Below, in pieces: positions 18,919-27,366 of a stretch of 32,841 nucleotides of DNA (the first letter of the stretch is position 1; each line of letters opens with the position of its first letter). The stretch comes from a virus. The notes beneath the pieces were generated by a model. The model was not told the DNA's origin. It saw nothing but the letters and a program-made list of their open reading frames with translations, and made no database searches. Position numbers and translations under genes: made by a program. The stretch covers positions 1 through 32,841 of IMG/VR virus record IMGVR_UViG_3300044618_002254, one strand, 5' to 3'.

Positions 18919-19749
18919 TTATATATCTTTTATAATGTTGTAGCCATAATGATTTGCCAATAGATCATACACCCGATCCTCAGCACCCGGTTGTTCATCG
19001 GCCATGTGCTGGGGGAATGACCACTTGATGGTGTTTTCGTCAATTAACTTGCGATATTGACTGTGATTACCAAATACCTTGGTCAAATCAACATCTTTGT
19101 GTATTTTACAACTTAGACTTTCAAAGCCAAACAGCAACGCCTCATCATTGGGTGCAAATTTTATACCCACACTTTCCAGTGCAGGTCTCATAAAACAACA
19201 CATCTGAACATCCTCATTGAGTAACCTCTGATGAGTCTGAGATCCACGAACAATCCCGTATTTGGTTGGTGCTTCCATGTATTTTCGACTGCGTAGACTC
19301 AATCCGCCATTTTGAAGAATTCGAAGATTTTCCAATTTGGTTCCAGGCTCTGGAAAATCTACCCAACGCCATCCGTTGTAAAAAGTAGTGATAGTTGGGT
19401 CAAGTGCACCATGCGCCAACCCTCCAATATAATCATATTCAAACCACTGGTCTCGCCAATTGTTGGCATTCAACACCCAGCCATCATTTTGACATATTAG
19501 TGCAAACTCTGTGTCGATGTATTGAAACAAACAATACATTAAAAAATCACTTACTTGTCGATGATCAAGTTTTTGATGCACTAATTTCTGCGGAATGTTG
19601 GTGTCAACTAACTTGTCGGTGATAGCCAACCCTTGAGCACCTGGCATAGCAGCCATGCATTTTTTTAAAGAAATTAGTTCTTTTTCTATACCACCATTGC
19701 CATGTAGTGCCACAATGGTAATGTCCGAAAATGAATATTTTTTAGACAT
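18919..19749 (-). CDS. DUF5672-like glycosyltransferase (276 aa)
   Basis: The sequence TEFALICQNDGWVLN around residues 81-95, then YDYIGG and the motif LQNGGLSLRSRKYME, plus NEDVQMC, match the DUF5672 group, a GT-A-like family found in sugar gene clusters. QND stands where D-x-D would bind the metal. It lies four bases downstream of the UDP-glucose dehydrogenase gene and could use the UDP-glucuronate, UDP-xylose or related donor made by the neighbours. Acceptor unknown. Confidence 0.78.
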   Translation of the reverse strand: MSKKYSFSDITIVALHGNGGIEKELISLKKCMAAMPGAQGLAITDKLVDTNIPQKLVHQKLDHRQVSDFLMYCLFQYIDTEFALICQNDGWVLNANNWRDQWFEYDYIGGLAHGALDPTITTFYNGWRWVDFPEPGTKLENLRILQNGGLSLRSRKYMEAPTKYGIVRGSQTHQRLLNEDVQMCCFMRPALESVGIKFAPNDEALLFGFESLSCKIHKDVDLTKVFGNHSQYRKLIDENTIKWSFPQHMADEQPGAEDRVYDLLANHYGYNIIKDI

Positions 19750-19752
19750 TGA

Positions 19753-20988
19753 TTAACGTGAGTCTCCGTAATGTATAACAGTAAAATCCTTGTGATCTTT
19801 TGGAAAACGGCGCCACGGATCAACAATCACACTACCGGGTTTGATATCATAATAGAATGTATCTTTTCGATCTTCTCCAGTATAGCCATATGTTACGTGT
19901 CTATTGTGGGCCATAAGAACCACTGCTGGTTTGTGGAAGTCATTGACTACATCCACTGCGTCATCGGCTAGAGGATCAACATAGTACGCACGATGACCTG
20001 CAGCAACTACATAGAAACCAATCAATGTTGAGTAACTGCCGATGCAGTACGGCACATCCGGCTTGTAGGCTTTGCCGTGTATGACAATGGGCAGATTGTT
20101 TTTTTGTGCCTGTACAACTAAAAAGTCTGCTAGATTTTTTGCCTGTATTTCTCTAGCCTTCATGATGGTGTCAAACAAGTCATAACCAATGTCATATTCT
20201 TCAGCCAGCCAACGCAAGGCAATATTATCTCTGGGATGACAAGCACCTGCATCGCCCATGCCTGCTGTCATGTATTTGGCACCCATGATACGTTGTGTAC
20301 TACGAGCCAATGCATCAGTGACCACGTCAACATTGATATTGCCAATCTTCATAGCAAAGTCTTGGATCATGTTAACTAATCCAATCTTGGCCGAAATAAA
20401 TGTGTTATAAAATATTTTAATAGCTTCGCACTCTTCCCAAGTACCAATGACCGTGCGTGGGTTGTTTTCCATCATTGGTTGATACAACGCAACAAGTTCC
20501 GCAGCCGATGTATTTTCACTACCGTTGTCAGTGCCGATCATGATCATTTCGGGATTGACCATGTCCCATTTGACTGTGCCCATGGCAATTAGATATGGAT
20601 TGTATAAAAATTCATGTTGATCATTTAGTCTGTGAGCAAAACTGTGTCTGGTGGTTCCGGGCAATACGGTGCTGATCAACACAACTTTTTTACTAGTTGT
20701 AGCATAATGATTGACCTTGACAAGTGCATCTATTACAGCATCATGCCCAAAATCTTGCGGACATAGGTGACTTGACGGCAAACCTCCATCGTATCCATCT
20801 GCATGTGGAGTCGGAACAGCAATAAAAATCCATTCGCTTTCCTGTACAACTTCTTGTATGTCACATATTTTTACTGTATTGCTTGTGCGTGATTGTATGT
20901 CATAGCCGCGAACAGAATAGTGTTCAGCAAACACTTCTGCAGATTCTAATCCTAGTTTTCCTAAACCAATGAACCCAATTGTGGTCAT
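19753..20988 (-). CDS. UDP-glucose 6-dehydrogenase family (411 aa)
   Basis: NAD-binding GFIGLGKLG at residues 5-13, the AVPTP stretch (58-61), then the central domain with EAIKIFYNTF. The active-site block GDAGACHPRDN contains the catalytic Cys250 and Asp254, corresponding to the G-x-C-x-P-K-D signature. The enzyme oxidises UDP-glucose to UDP-glucuronate; a GDP-mannose or UDP-ManNAc substrate cannot be excluded. With the UDP-glucuronate decarboxylase at 23342-24280 it gives a route to UDP-xylose. Its ribosome site GGAGTG is formed by the last codons of the upstream small gene. Confidence 0.88.
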   Translation of the reverse strand: MTTIGFIGLGKLGLESAEVFAEHYSVRGYDIQSRTSNTVKICDIQEVVQESEWIFIAVPTPHADGYDGGLPSSHLCPQDFGHDAVIDALVKVNHYATTSKKVVLISTVLPGTTRHSFAHRLNDQHEFLYNPYLIAMGTVKWDMVNPEMIMIGTDNGSENTSAAELVALYQPMMENNPRTVIGTWEECEAIKIFYNTFISAKIGLVNMIQDFAMKIGNINVDVVTDALARSTQRIMGAKYMTAGMGDAGACHPRDNIALRWLAEEYDIGYDLFDTIMKAREIQAKNLADFLVVQAQKNNLPIVIHGKAYKPDVPYCIGSYSTLIGFYVVAAGHRAYYVDPLADDAVDVVNDFHKPAVVLMAHNRHVTYGYTGEDRKDTFYYDIKPGSVIVDPWRRFPKDHKDFTVIHYGDSR

Positions 20989-21255
20989 TTACACTCCGTG
21001 TTTTAATTTTAATATTAGCATCTCTTCTCTGCTATACCAACGATACCATATAGCAGGATCGCCTGGCCCAGTGACAACATATGTTGCACGATAAGCCTGG
21101 GTTAACCATAGCCATTGACCTGTAGCATGACAACGACGCGGCCACAAGCTCCATTTAAGATCAATGTCAGCACGTTCTAAGAACTGTTTATTGCTATAGT
21201 TGTCAGGCATGGCAATTTTAATATTTTCTGGTATTGGCATTCCGTTGGGCCACAT
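20989..21255 (-). CDS. Dispersed member of the F/L-x-LK small-protein family (88 aa)
   Basis: Unknown function. The end, WYSREEMLILKLKHGV, resembles the C-terminal motif of the tandem array at 1266-3432, although 17 kb away. The rest is Trp-rich (DLKWSLWPRRCHATGQWLWL). Its ATG shares one base with the previous stop (TAATG) and its stop abuts the dehydrogenase start. The position inside a coupled operon makes it a real gene. It suggests the motif is not restricted to the array. Confidence 0.75.
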   Translation of the reverse strand: MWPNGMPIPENIKIAMPDNYSNKQFLERADIDLKWSLWPRRCHATGQWLWLTQAYRATYVVTGPGDPAIWYRWYSREEMLILKLKHGV

Positions 21256-21455
21256 TATTGTTTACCCCATTTGATCTTTAACCAAATGCGTTCATGTATG
21301 TAATAATCGACGCTTAATAAAATATGTAACACTGTAGCAAATCCTGTTGCCGCCGTAATGTTACCTGTAAATAGCCAGGTATAAAAAATAGTAAATGACC
21401 AAGCAGTTATTCTATAACTGATCATTCTAGCAATAGTTCTTTTTTTGGTTTCCAT
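21255..21455 (-). CDS. DUF2061-like small membrane protein (66 aa)
   Basis: METKKRTIARMISYRITAWS followed by hydrophobic FTIFYTWLFTGNITAATGFA and a second segment, ending YYIHERIWLKIKWG. The R-x-x-K-x-x-S-x-R opening and HER-x-W-x-x-x-KWG end are those of DUF2061, a two-helix inner-membrane family of unknown role. I use the ATG at 21455, which overlaps the QueE stop (TAATG), rather than the upstream in-frame start. Confidence 0.82.
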   Translation of the reverse strand: METKKRTIARMISYRITAWSFTIFYTWLFTGNITAATGFATVLHILLSVDYYIHERIWLKIKWGKQ

Positions 21456-22321
21456 TATTTCCCCCATCCGTTGCCCCATAGGTCCACATGTAGACGTGGA
21501 CTGTAGTTCCAGCCTTGTTCACAACAAATATTAGCAATGTTTAATTTGTTTGCATCATATGGATTGACTACACCACCTTGTGGCATTAGATATACTGGCC
21601 CTTTAAAACCAACTGCTCTGTATGCATCAACGGCGTTAACTGCTTCATTGACGTGTTCCTGTGTTTCAACAACAAACTTAAGATAAGTGTAACCATGCTG
21701 TTCGTATTCAGCAACTATTTCTGGGCAAATAGCATCATCCCATGATTCGCCCGATGCTGATAATTTAGCACTAACACTAAATGTGACGTTACTGGGTTTA
21801 CCTGCTCCGTTAACCTGCCAATCCATTAAGAAATGTTTAAAATCGTCGTGTAACTTTTGTGTGCCGTTTGTTTCAAAAGTGATATTCTTTAAATCTGCCA
21901 TTCTAGGATGGCTCAGCAGTTCTGCATAAGCACGTTGCCAGCCCAACAGGGGTTCACCACCAGTGATGACCAAGTGTACATCATTGCCATTGTTCTGAGC
22001 CCACATGTTGTTGGGAGTCAATGCCAACATGCGTTCTACCAGTTCTTCTGTGGTCTGTGTAGGACTCAAGTGTTTGAATGCTGGATGCCACGATGCATAA
22101 CTGTCACAACCGGTTTCTACCAAGGGCAGTTCTTCGAACCGGTTATATAAATGCACTATTTCAGCCACATCATCTGCGCCTGTGCTTTTTTCTCCAGGTT
22201 TGCAACCAAACCCTGCACAGGTAAAGTTACAGCCATATGTTCTCAAAAATACACTGGGCACACCCACAAAGCGACCCTCGCCTTGTAAACTATAGAATAC
22301 TTCACTGACTTTAATTTTCAT
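21455..22321 (-). CDS. queE: QueE-like 7-carboxy-7-deazaguanine synthase (288 aa)
   Basis: Radical SAM enzyme of deazapurine synthesis. YSLQGEG at residues 10-16 and TGGEPL at 120-125 are QueE hallmarks. The iron-sulfur motif is unusual: C31 and C35 have the C-x3-C spacing, but position 38 is Phe (CNFTCAGFGC). The third ligand is probably Cys72 in TGCDSY, or C40. It converts 6-carboxy-tetrahydropterin into 7-carboxy-7-deazaguanine. I use ATG 22321; the longer frame starts from TTG inside the upstream gene. FolE and QueD are nearby, DpdA at the right edge, and no QueC is in the window. Confidence 0.88.
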   Translation of the reverse strand: MKIKVSEVFYSLQGEGRFVGVPSVFLRTYGCNFTCAGFGCKPGEKSTGADDVAEIVHLYNRFEELPLVETGCDSYASWHPAFKHLSPTQTTEELVERMLALTPNNMWAQNNGNDVHLVITGGEPLLGWQRAYAELLSHPRMADLKNITFETNGTQKLHDDFKHFLMDWQVNGAGKPSNVTFSVSAKLSASGESWDDAICPEIVAEYEQHGYTYLKFVVETQEHVNEAVNAVDAYRAVGFKGPVYLMPQGGVVNPYDANKLNIANICCEQGWNYSPRLHVDLWGNGWGK

Positions 22322-22580
22322 ATACTTTTGACCATTCTTTAAGTTTAACTCGTTTTTTACCTGCTGCAAACATAACTTCGGCTAAGTCAACAATGCCAGA
22401 CTCTTGCACAAGTTGAATCATGCACATAAGGTCACCAATTTCTTCAGTTAATCTGACACGGTTTGTTTCTTTGCCATCACCATAAGAATTATCTAAACCA
22501 AACCTACGACATTTACTGATCATTTGTACTACTTCGCCACATTCCTCTTGCAAAATATCTAAGATTTCTGTTTGATTCAT
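22311..22580 (-). CDS. MazG-like nucleotide pyrophosphohydrolase (89 aa)
   Basis: An all-alpha MazG-type fold: EECGEVVQ near residues 11-18 and EEIGDLMC near 45-52 form the E-x-x-E...E-x-x-D metal site. The family removes pyrophosphate from nucleoside triphosphates; phage copies may clean up dNTPs or lower ppGpp. ATG 22580 with GGAG upstream; the longer frame starts from TTG. It overlaps the QueE start by 11 bases. Being next to queE, it may control nucleotide pools for the modified base, an inference. Confidence 0.85.
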   Translation of the reverse strand: MNQTEILDILQEECGEVVQMISKCRRFGLDNSYGDGKETNRVRLTEEIGDLMCMIQLVQESGIVDLAEVMFAAGKKRVKLKEWSKVYEN

Positions 22581-22581
22581 A

Positions 22582-22767
22582 TTATTTAGACTCCTCAACA
22601 GGTTTACATTTTAATTTTTCATCGCACACTTCAAAACTGCCATTTTGTGTGTTCATACGAACAATCTGTTCTTTGTGTACGGTAAACGTATACTTGGCAT
22701 TGTCTATCGCAGGCATACTTACTTGGTATCCCAATAAGGCGCACATCAAGGCTGTTAATGCTATCAT
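22582..22767 (-). CDS. Small membrane-anchored protein (61 aa)
   Basis: MIALTALMCALLGYQVSMPA is an N-terminal signal-anchor-like segment, followed by a soluble part (AKYTFTVHKEQIVRMN) with CDEKLKC, two cysteines five residues apart. ATG 22767 overlaps the phosphoribosyltransferase stop (ATGA). No family recognised. It is probably exported or inner-membrane anchored. An upstream start would remove this signature and lies inside the previous gene. Confidence 0.7.
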   Translation of the reverse strand: MIALTALMCALLGYQVSMPAIDNAKYTFTVHKEQIVRMNTQNGSFEVCDEKLKCKPVEESK

Positions 22768-23294
22768 TTCCACCAACCTTCCCAGGGAAAAACAATCCAC
22801 ACATTTTCTTCAGCTTTATTTAGATCAACAGCTGAGTAACTAATAGAAATTTTGCTTTTACTTGATTCATTGTCTACCAACACTGCTACTCGCACCGTGT
22901 TGCCCCAAACTTCTTTCCAACGTGAATCTTTTGGAAAACAACTGCTTTTCCAGTCCTTGCGAATCCAATTTAGGGTAGCACCACTATCGTTAATATCATC
23001 TACTATGAGAATATTCTTTCTACCATCTCCTGATGTCATTGGATCAAAATTTCTATAACCATATGCATCCTCGGCCATCCAAAGGTTGCTTTCCTGCTCG
23101 GCGCCATCTCTTAGGCTTACTTTAAGAGTATGCATCGGAACTTCTAAGTATTGACTAATAAGGTTAGCAGGAACCAATCCACCACGTGTAAGCCCAACTA
23201 CATAATCGGGCCGCCAGGCATCACGTTGTAACTGACGTAGGATTTCTTGGGTTTGGTTCTCAACATCTTGCCAGGAATAGTATATTTTCTTCAT
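22764..23294 (-). CDS. Phosphoribosyltransferase (176 aa)
   Basis: The PRPP-binding loop ILIVDDINDSGAT (about residues 95-107, D99 and D100) is typical of type I phosphoribosyltransferases. An upstream GLTRGGLVPANL stretch matches the purine-salvage (XGPRT/HPRT-like) group. It would join a purine base to PRPP. A deazapurine base could be a substrate in this gene setting, which is inference. The ATG at 23294 lies five bases after a TATAAT box, so the mRNA is predicted to be leaderless. Confidence 0.85.
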   Translation of the reverse strand: MKKIYYSWQDVENQTQEILRQLQRDAWRPDYVVGLTRGGLVPANLISQYLEVPMHTLKVSLRDGAEQESNLWMAEDAYGYRNFDPMTSGDGRKNILIVDDINDSGATLNWIRKDWKSSCFPKDSRWKEVWGNTVRVAVLVDNESSKSKISISYSAVDLNKAEENVWIVFPWEGWWK

Positions 23295-23299
23295 ACACT

Positions 23300-23329
23300 A
23301 TTATACACTTTGCTGATGGTTGCTGTCAA
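23300..23329 (-). promoter_or_regulatory. Sigma70-type promoter for a leaderless phosphoribosyltransferase mRNA
   Basis: Minus strand TTGACA, 18 bases, TATAAT, then five bases to the ATG. Transcription would start at or inside the start codon. Confidence 0.8.
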
Positions 23330-23341
23330 TACAATACTTGC

Positions 23342-24280
23342 CTATTTGGTTAACTGATGTTTAAAATATTCAATGGTACTACCCAATCCTTTGTCCAATT
23401 TTATACCGGGATTCCATGACAAATGCTGTTGTGCTTGGGTAATATCAGGTTGTCGTTGAGCTGGATCATCTTGGGGCAATGTTTCGTACATTATTAGACT
23501 TGTGCTTTGGGTCATGGCAATAATTTTTTCGGCCAGTTCTTTGATAGTAAATTCAGTAGGATTACCTAAATTTACCGGGCCAGCAAATTCTGGGCCCGTG
23601 TTCATGACTTTTAAAAATGCATCTATCAAATCATCAACATAACAAAAACTTCTAGTTTGATCGCCGTTGCCATATATGGTAATCGGTTGATTAGTTAGTG
23701 CTTGTACGATAAAGTTACTAACTACCCGGCCATCATTTAAGGCCATTCTTGGTCCGTAGGTGTTGAAGATTCTTACAATTTTAGATTGCACTCCGTGTTG
23801 TATGCGATAATCGTACATGAGAGTTTCAGCAGCACGTTTGCCTTCATCGTAGCAACTTCTAGGACCCAAAGGATTTACATTACCCCAATATGATTCCGTT
23901 TGTGGATGTATCAACGGATCACCATACACTTCGCTAGTGCTAGCTTGTAAAATTTTGGCACCGGTGCGTTTGGCCAATCCTAAAACATTATAGGCTCCGA
24001 GTATACTGGTTTTTAATGTTTGTATCGGATCGTGCTGATAGTGTATAGGACTAGCAGGGCAAGCTAAATTGTAGATTTCATCTACTTCCACGTACAGTGG
24101 AAAGCAAATGTCTTGGCGGATAACTTCAAAATTTTTGCAATCTAGTAGATGCGTGATATTGTTTTTACTGCCAGTAAAATAATTATCAACACACAGCACA
24201 TGATGTCCTTGCGAAACCAAACGATCACACAAATGACTTCCTAAAAATCCAGCACCACCAGTTACTAAAATTTTTTTCAT
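23342..24280 (-). CDS. UDP-glucuronate decarboxylase / UDP-xylose synthase (312 aa)
   Basis: Extended short-chain dehydrogenase: NAD motif GGAGFLGSH at residues 8-16, then [13 protein letters not shown] (70-82), [10 protein letters not shown] with catalytic-type Ser/Glu, and YDEGK with Y144/K148. [13 protein letters not shown] comes later. The ACPASP and YDEGKR blocks distinguish UDP-xylose synthase from GalE or dTDP-glucose dehydratase. It decarboxylates UDP-glucuronate (from the dehydrogenase at 19753-20988) to UDP-xylose. The start overlaps the glycosyltransferase stop by ATGA. Confidence 0.9.
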   Translation of the reverse strand: MKKILVTGGAGFLGSHLCDRLVSQGHHVLCVDNYFTGSKNNITHLLDCKNFEVIRQDICFPLYVEVDEIYNLACPASPIHYQHDPIQTLKTSILGAYNVLGLAKRTGAKILQASTSEVYGDPLIHPQTESYWGNVNPLGPRSCYDEGKRAAETLMYDYRIQHGVQSKIVRIFNTYGPRMALNDGRVVSNFIVQALTNQPITIYGNGDQTRSFCYVDDLIDAFLKVMNTGPEFAGPVNLGNPTEFTIKELAEKIIAMTQSTSLIMYETLPQDDPAQRQPDITQAQQHLSWNPGIKLDKGLGSTIEYFKHQLTK

Positions 24281-25104
24281 CTAAGAAAAGTTTGCAAGGG
24301 TCTTTGAACACATTGTTTATTAACATCGTTGGCTTTGAGTTTTTCCCATGGATCCTGGGTGCCATTTTTGACAGCTTTCCAGAAGCTCATGTCGCGACCT
24401 TTCTTTTCAAGATGCGTGGCAATGACTTCTGCATCGTCCATTCGAGCTTTGCCGTATCTCATATTATGAAAGTCTACTGGGCTAGCCGGGTTGCCCTCTA
24501 AACAAAATTTAGACTTGTACGTGTCATCTTTATTATTGCCGGTAATGTCGGCGCGATCATGTGTAGCATGAATGTCTACAATAGTTATGAGATCAAGCAT
24601 GTAAGCAATCTGACTGAGTTCAGCATCAATCATTTGATGACGGGCCAAGAATCCAAACAAGTCATACCATTCTTTGGGATAAATTGGGAAGATACTGTAA
24701 GGATGTTCGTTGTGAGTATGAATTTTTAACAGTGTAAAATTGCCATTGTGTTTTTTGACCACAAGATCCCAGTCAAATGTTTCCATAACTGCATCATCAT
24801 TCCAGACAAACAACCAATCTGCATTGGCTGCAACGGCCAATCCATTATAGTAGCGATTTAATCCAACATATCCCATTGGTTTAAATCCAACGGCTTTGTA
24901 AGCCACACCAAAGTCATCTAAGTATGGTTGAACCTTTGAGGTAAAGTGATTGCGACCAACCTCGTCATCGGTATCGATACCAAATATAATTTGGATATTC
25001 TTAACATCCGATACATTTTCAACAATGCTTTTGACACTACGAGTGAGTGCATCAGTGCGACCGCGAGTGGGCAATAATACTGCTATTTTATATTCATTTG
25101 TCAT
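24277..25104 (-). CDS. GT-A glycosyltransferase (275 aa)
   Basis: The fold starts [18 protein letters not shown], characteristic of GT-A/family 2 enzymes, followed by FGIDTDDE and the metal-binding [11 protein letters not shown] near residue 95. Its stop overlaps the UDP-xylose synthase start, so the two are translated together, which suggests UDP-xylose or a derivative as donor. It has no ribosome site; a TATAAATA box lies at 25111-25118, eight bases before the ATG. The acceptor (glycan, protein or modified DNA base) is not known. Confidence 0.8.
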   Translation of the reverse strand: MTNEYKIAVLLPTRGRTDALTRSVKSIVENVSDVKNIQIIFGIDTDDEVGRNHFTSKVQPYLDDFGVAYKAVGFKPMGYVGLNRYYNGLAVAANADWLFVWNDDAVMETFDWDLVVKKHNGNFTLLKIHTHNEHPYSIFPIYPKEWYDLFGFLARHQMIDAELSQIAYMLDLITIVDIHATHDRADITGNNKDDTYKSKFCLEGNPASPVDFHNMRYGKARMDDAEVIATHLEKKGRDMSFWKAVKNGTQDPWEKLKANDVNKQCVQRPLQTFLR

Positions 25105-25131
25105 AGTGTGAATATTTATATGCGCCGTTTA

Positions 25132-25683
25132 TTATGCAAACAAATCTTCATGCCATTCACGGTGTCCTTCGCGGAACGCCATATTTGATTGTGTTTCACG
25201 CACTTCAACTCTGTAACACCACAAGCGATCTGATTCTGCCTGTCCCCACATGTCGGGAATATATACACCGTTGACATATTTGTAAAGTTGATCTGCCAGA
25301 CCTTCGCAACCCAGCTTGGGAAGAATAGTTAATTTGGCCAAGTTTTTTTCTTGTAATAGCTTGTATGTTTCTAATTCAGGATCATCTTCTGCTACTAACA
25401 GGGTATGATCAAATTGACTTTCTAATACATTTTTAAGTTCTTTAAGTCCACCGTAGTCGGCGGCCCAATTACGCACATCTAGATTGTCTGTGCCAAAGTA
25501 AAACTTCATGCTAAATGAATAGCCATGAATCAAGTTACAGTGACTGTCGGCTCTCCATTGTCTGTACGCACACGGAAACGCATCGTGATACTCTTTGGTA
25601 CTTGTGTATTTGTATTGCCTAGGTTGCTGAAGCTGTTGCTGATTGATAGCTTGTATCAAATCGGTTTCGTTATAATGAATCAT
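25132..25683 (-). CDS. queD: QueD-like 6-carboxy-tetrahydropterin synthase (183 aa)
   Basis: T-fold enzyme of the 7-deazaguanine pathway. The region SHCNLIHGYSFSMKF (47-61) aligns with the C-x3-HGH zinc motif, but with HGY instead of HGH. NWAADYGGLKELK follows like VxDFxxLK, FDHTLL (91-96) holds the catalytic Asp/His, and VEVRET near 159-164 gives the Glu substrate ligand. Altered zinc ligands are seen in phage QueD-like proteins I recall, so activity is likely but not certain. GGAG ribosome site and a TTGATA/TATAAT promoter precede it. Confidence 0.85.
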   Translation of the reverse strand: MIHYNETDLIQAINQQQLQQPRQYKYTSTKEYHDAFPCAYRQWRADSHCNLIHGYSFSMKFYFGTDNLDVRNWAADYGGLKELKNVLESQFDHTLLVAEDDPELETYKLLQEKNLAKLTILPKLGCEGLADQLYKYVNGVYIPDMWGQAESDRLWCYRVEVRETQSNMAFREGHREWHEDLFA

Positions 25684-25701
25684 TTATTTCTCCTATGTTA
25701 G

Positions 25702-25730
25702 ATTATAGCATAGGTGGCAGAATTTATCAA
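25702..25730 (-). promoter_or_regulatory. Sigma70-type promoter for queD
   Basis: Minus strand TTGATA, 17 bases, TATAAT. The same TTGATA variant is used at folE. Confidence 0.82.
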
Positions 25731-25773
25731 GCGGGGTGACACCAAAAGGCCGCTGTAATACTATTTATTTGTA

Positions 25774-25917
25774 TCATTTCGTTCTTGCTTTTTGATGTGC
25801 GATTGCGTCTTGACTACGTTGTTGGTAATCACACAAGTTATGATAGCCCATGCGATAACACGCACAGTGTTTTCCTAGAATCCACCGGGTAAGTTTAATG
25901 CGCAGACCAGTTATCAT
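25774..25917 (-). CDS. Small Cys/His-rich protein (47 aa)
   Basis: MITGLRIKLTRWILGKHCAC, then YRMGYHNLCDYQQRSQD. Three cysteines and several His in the middle could bind a metal. The ATG at 25917 overlaps the folE stop by four bases (ATGA), so it is translationally coupled to folE. No family recognised. Its link to the deazapurine pathway rests on position only. Confidence 0.68.
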   Translation of the reverse strand: MITGLRIKLTRWILGKHCACYRMGYHNLCDYQQRSQDAIAHQKARTK

Positions 25918-26717
25918 CGAGGCGCAAAGTCCTGTTGTAGTTTAATATTATCCATGAATTCTTTTTTAGTTCCTGGATCAGTTTGGAAACTACCTTTAAG
26001 TACAGTTGTCTGCGTTAAACTACTATGGGCCATAATACCACGATTCTCACAGCAACCATGAGTAGCCTGTATGTAAACCCCAACATTTGTGCTATCGGTA
26101 GCTCGCATTATTTCTCTGGCGATATCATTACACAATTCTTCTTGAAGAGTTCCCCGCCTTGCACACCATTGTGCAATACGAGTGTATTTTGACAAGCCAA
26201 TGAGTTTGTTGGCGGCAATGATACCAATGTAGGCCACACCCGAGACAGGCTGATGATGATGACTACACATACTGCGCAATTCACTACGTACCACAAGCAT
26301 ACCTTCATATCTATCCTCACTATCATTTGGAAACGCCGTAGCGTCAGGAGCAGGATCATACCGACCTGCCATAATTTCATTATAATACATTTTAGCTAAT
26401 CGATGTGCAGTGCCATGACTATTAGGATCGTTTTCACGATCAATGAGTAACGTGTCTAAGACTCGTTCGAAAGCCGCGGTGGCTTCGTTGATTAGGATTT
26501 CTTTGTCACCTTCGTGCAAGTAGTCGCTGATGTTGTCACCCGCCCAGAAACGCTTTTTATCACGTTTCATGTTAAAGCGAATAGCCTCTGCTAGATTCTT
26601 TTCTTCGTAGCCTTTATCGCTCATGTGCATTACGGCATCTTCATATCCGGGATGGTATGGTGCTTCTTCTACAATTTTTTTAGCGTTTGCTAGCTCTTCT
26701 GATGTGTATGTTGTCAA
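25914..26717 (-). CDS. folE: GTP cyclohydrolase I (267 aa)
   Basis: The catalytic core has CSHHHQP (C151, H153, H154) and THGCCENRG (H220, C222, R226), the zinc-site and ring-opening motifs, plus LIGLSKYTRI. It makes dihydroneopterin triphosphate from GTP, the first step to 7-deazaguanine. About 80 extra N-terminal residues make it longer than typical bacterial FolE. The start is a TTG at 26717 with GGAG nine bases upstream; no in-frame ATG fits, so initiation is probably kept low. Own promoter at 26763-26791. Confidence 0.9.
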   Translation of the reverse strand: MTTYTSEELANAKKIVEEAPYHPGYEDAVMHMSDKGYEEKNLAEAIRFNMKRDKKRFWAGDNISDYLHEGDKEILINEATAAFERVLDTLLIDRENDPNSHGTAHRLAKMYYNEIMAGRYDPAPDATAFPNDSEDRYEGMLVVRSELRSMCSHHHQPVSGVAYIGIIAANKLIGLSKYTRIAQWCARRGTLQEELCNDIAREIMRATDSTNVGVYIQATHGCCENRGIMAHSSLTQTTVLKGSFQTDPGTKKEFMDNIKLQQDFAPR

Positions 26718-26762
26718 TTCTTTTTCTCCGAGTTACGGTCGTGGATGACCAATCTTGTTACT

Positions 26763-26791
26763 ATTATAACAGTTATTTAGAGTTTTATCAA
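26763..26791 (-). promoter_or_regulatory. Sigma70-type promoter for folE
   Basis: Minus strand TTGATA, 17 bases, TATAAT. It overlaps the stop codon of the gene at 26788-27366. Confidence 0.82.
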
Positions 26792-27366
26792 GAAGCAAAT
26801 GAAATATTTCTGCAATCAGGATAAACTCCGGGTTGTGATTTGGGTTTTGTTGTGGGCAACAATTCTAATCCTTTTTCACATAATTCTAATGTTGGACAGT
26901 AGTGATAACCTAAAATTAAATCTGTTTCGGTTTCCCAGGGTACATGCAAGTCTCTACCATCCGACCGTTGTCGACTAAACTTTTTATAAGCTTCGTAATC
27001 GTCTAATAAAATAGCACCTACTTTGCCTAATTGCAATGGCTTGGTCCATCCAAAACTCAAACACTGCATGGTTCCGGGATTGTACATGTTCGGCTCTAAT
27101 CTTCTAGCACTATCCCAAATTCTGGTTCCATAGAACTGATATTCACCGGTCCACTTTTCAGTTACCATTTCATATTCAATGTCAAGATGGCGCATTAGCA
27201 TGGGCACGCTCAGATAAGTGTATGCTGAGAATCTAGTTTTTTTGACGCCATCATATCGCATGCACAGTTCAATTGCATGAGTGCAACCATCGGTCAAGAC
27301 CACATAAGGTGCACCGGTATATTCAGCCAAAGCTGACTCAAAGTCAAATAAGGCTTGAAAACTCAT
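26788..27366 (-). CDS. Short DegT/StrS-type sugar aminotransferase-like protein (192 aa)
   Basis: The N-terminal two thirds of a DegT/DnrJ/EryC1/StrS fold are recognisable: FESALAEYTGAPYVV (9-23), TDGCTHAIEL, AYTYLSVPM, WDSAR (84-88), and the PLP lysine region SFGWTKPLQLG with K109. Family members normally have 360-400 residues; the C-terminal domain is missing, and the frame ends cleanly in an operon, so this is a compact phage form rather than a frameshift. It may aminate or merely bind a sugar nucleotide. Coupled to the GalE-like gene by ATGA. Confidence 0.8.
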   Translation of the reverse strand: MSFQALFDFESALAEYTGAPYVVLTDGCTHAIELCMRYDGVKKTRFSAYTYLSVPMLMRHLDIEYEMVTEKWTGEYQFYGTRIWDSARRLEPNMYNPGTMQCLSFGWTKPLQLGKVGAILLDDYEAYKKFSRQRSDGRDLHVPWETETDLILGYHYCPTLELCEKGLELLPTTKPKSQPGVYPDCRNISFAS

